From contig NZ_CP109017.1 in NCBI RefSeq assembly GCF_036226765.1, forward strand, positions 4,341,001 to 4,405,000: 64,000 nucleotides of DNA, given 5' to 3'. The first letter of the stretch is position 1; the number at the start of each line of letters is the position of its first letter. The notes below the pieces were generated by a model. That model did not search any database, was not told the origin of the DNA, and saw only the letters and a list, made by a program, of their open reading frames with translations. Source of the DNA: Streptomyces sp. NBC_00670 (GTDB lineage Bacteria; Actinomycetota; Actinomycetes; Streptomycetales; Streptomycetaceae). The position numbers and the translations under genes were made by a program. Below are positions 63,537-64,000 of the stretch, piece after piece.

Positions 63537-64000
63537 ATGTCCGCACAGACCCCGACGCAAGACCTGGCACGGACGATGAAGGCGATCCGGCTGCACGGGT
63601 TCGGCGGCCCCGAGGTGTTGCGCCACGAGGAGGTGCCGGTGCCCGAACCGGGCCCGGGCGAGGTGCTCGTCCGCGTGCACGCGGCCGGCCTCAACCCCCC
63701 CGACTGGTACGCGCGGGAGGGCATGCCCGACGTGCCCCCCGAGCTGAGGCCCCCGTTCGCACTCCCGCTGATCCCCGGCACCGACATCTCGGGCGTGGTC
63801 GAGGCCGTCGCCCCGGGCGTCGACGGCTTCGCGGCCGGGGACGAGGTGTTCGGCCTCCTGCGCTTCCCCGCCGCCCTCCAGGCCGGCGCCTACGCCGAGT
63901 ACGTCACCGCCCCGGCCTCCGACCTCGCCCTCAAGCCGGCGTCCGTCGACCACGTGCAGGCCGCCGCCCTGCCCATGTCGGGGTTGACGGCGTGGCAGTA
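63537..64000 (+). CDS. NADP-dependent zinc-type/quinone oxidoreductase, 3' end outside window
   Basis: ATG at 63537 with GGGAG about 8 nt upstream; open to the window end, 154 codons seen. MKAIRLHGFGGPEVLRHEEV and PVPEPGPGEVLVRVHAAGLN are the GroES-like N-terminal domain of MDR proteins, followed by PPDWYAREGM, PGTDISGVVEAVAPGVDGFA and GDEVFGLLRFP. There are no zinc-binding Cys in the visible part, so the quinone-reductase subgroup is likely. The nucleotide-binding domain begins at the edge (AAALPMSGLTAWQ). Probably controlled by the divergent TetR. Confidence 0.9.
   Translation, partial: MSAQTPTQDLARTMKAIRLHGFGGPEVLRHEEVPVPEPGPGEVLVRVHAAGLNPPDWYAREGMPDVPPELRPPFALPLIPGTDISGVVEAVAPGVDGFAAGDEVFGLLRFPAALQAGAYAEYVTAPASDLALKPASVDHVQAAALPMSGLTAWQ

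Noticed and set aside
1..64000. tRNA or rRNA genes
   Set aside because: No cloverleaf with a GGTTCGA-type arm or rRNA sequence was seen on either strand by eye; tRNAscan would be decisive.

Overview
The window is GC-rich chromosomal DNA from an actinomycete, almost certainly a Streptomyces. The evidence is very high third-position GC, many GTG starts, twin-arginine and Sec-exported polysaccharide hydrolases, an XRE/DUF397/ATP-binding regulator cluster of the AbaA/WhiJ type, and a gene order (fusA-tuf ... gdhA ... rpsJ-rplQ-truA ... rplM-rpsI-glmM ... glmS-acpS ... alr-tsaE-tsaB-rimI-tsaD ... groES-groEL) that from memory matches the S. coelicolor core region around SCO4661-SCO4762. I could run no database search, so family names rest on motifs and remembered family sequences.

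Layout. 1-3.3 kb: 3' part of fusA and complete tuf with a strong terminator. 3.4-7.8 kb: xylan-degrading pair (GH115 plus GH10 xylanase). 8-13.5 kb: accessory block with a membrane protein of unknown function, a decayed gene fragment, a helix-turn-helix protein fused in frame to a DUF6247 domain, an anti-sigma-like ATP-binding protein, an XRE regulator with its DUF397 partner, and a VapBC-type toxin-antitoxin pair. 13.8-19.9 kb: glutamate dehydrogenase, an exported PIG-L deacetylase, and a DHA2 efflux pump divergent from a MarR regulator.

20.4-37.0 kb: the merged S10-spc-alpha ribosomal protein supercluster, including secY, adk, map, infA, rpmJ and rpoA; hairpins mark several internal junctions. 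37.1-40.2 kb: truA, a small membrane protein, and rplM-rpsI from a good promoter. 40.5-52 kb: cell-wall precursor and cofactor genes (glmM, glmS, coaA, acpS, NAD(P)HX repair enzyme, alr), a DUF389 protein and a SpoIIE-type phosphatase. 51.9-58.7 kb: an alpha/beta hydrolase, the t6A genes tsaE/tsaB/tsaD with rimI, a catalytically degenerate L,D-transpeptidase-like protein, and a THUMP-like methyltransferase. 58.8-62.1 kb: a lipoprotein polysaccharide deacetylase and groES-groEL under two CIRCE operators. 62.3-64 kb: a hypothetical protein and a TetR regulator divergent from an NADP-dependent oxidoreductase cut off by the window end, with three iterated operators between them.

The most unusual material is intergenic. 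A family of GC-rich palindromic modules recurs at about 32.5, 37.0, 46.3, 50.3-50.6, 53.9-54.1 and 62.1-62.3 kb. One copy is a MITE-like element with inverted arms of about 57 bp; another contains a 69-bp unit repeated three times in tandem. The MITE-like copy appears to have captured the 3' end of a small gene (53785-53955) that has its own Shine-Dalgarno sequence and a DtxR/IdeR-type iron box over its predicted -10. Several genes (glmS, acpS, nnr, tsaB and possibly the THUMP-like methyltransferase) look leaderless.
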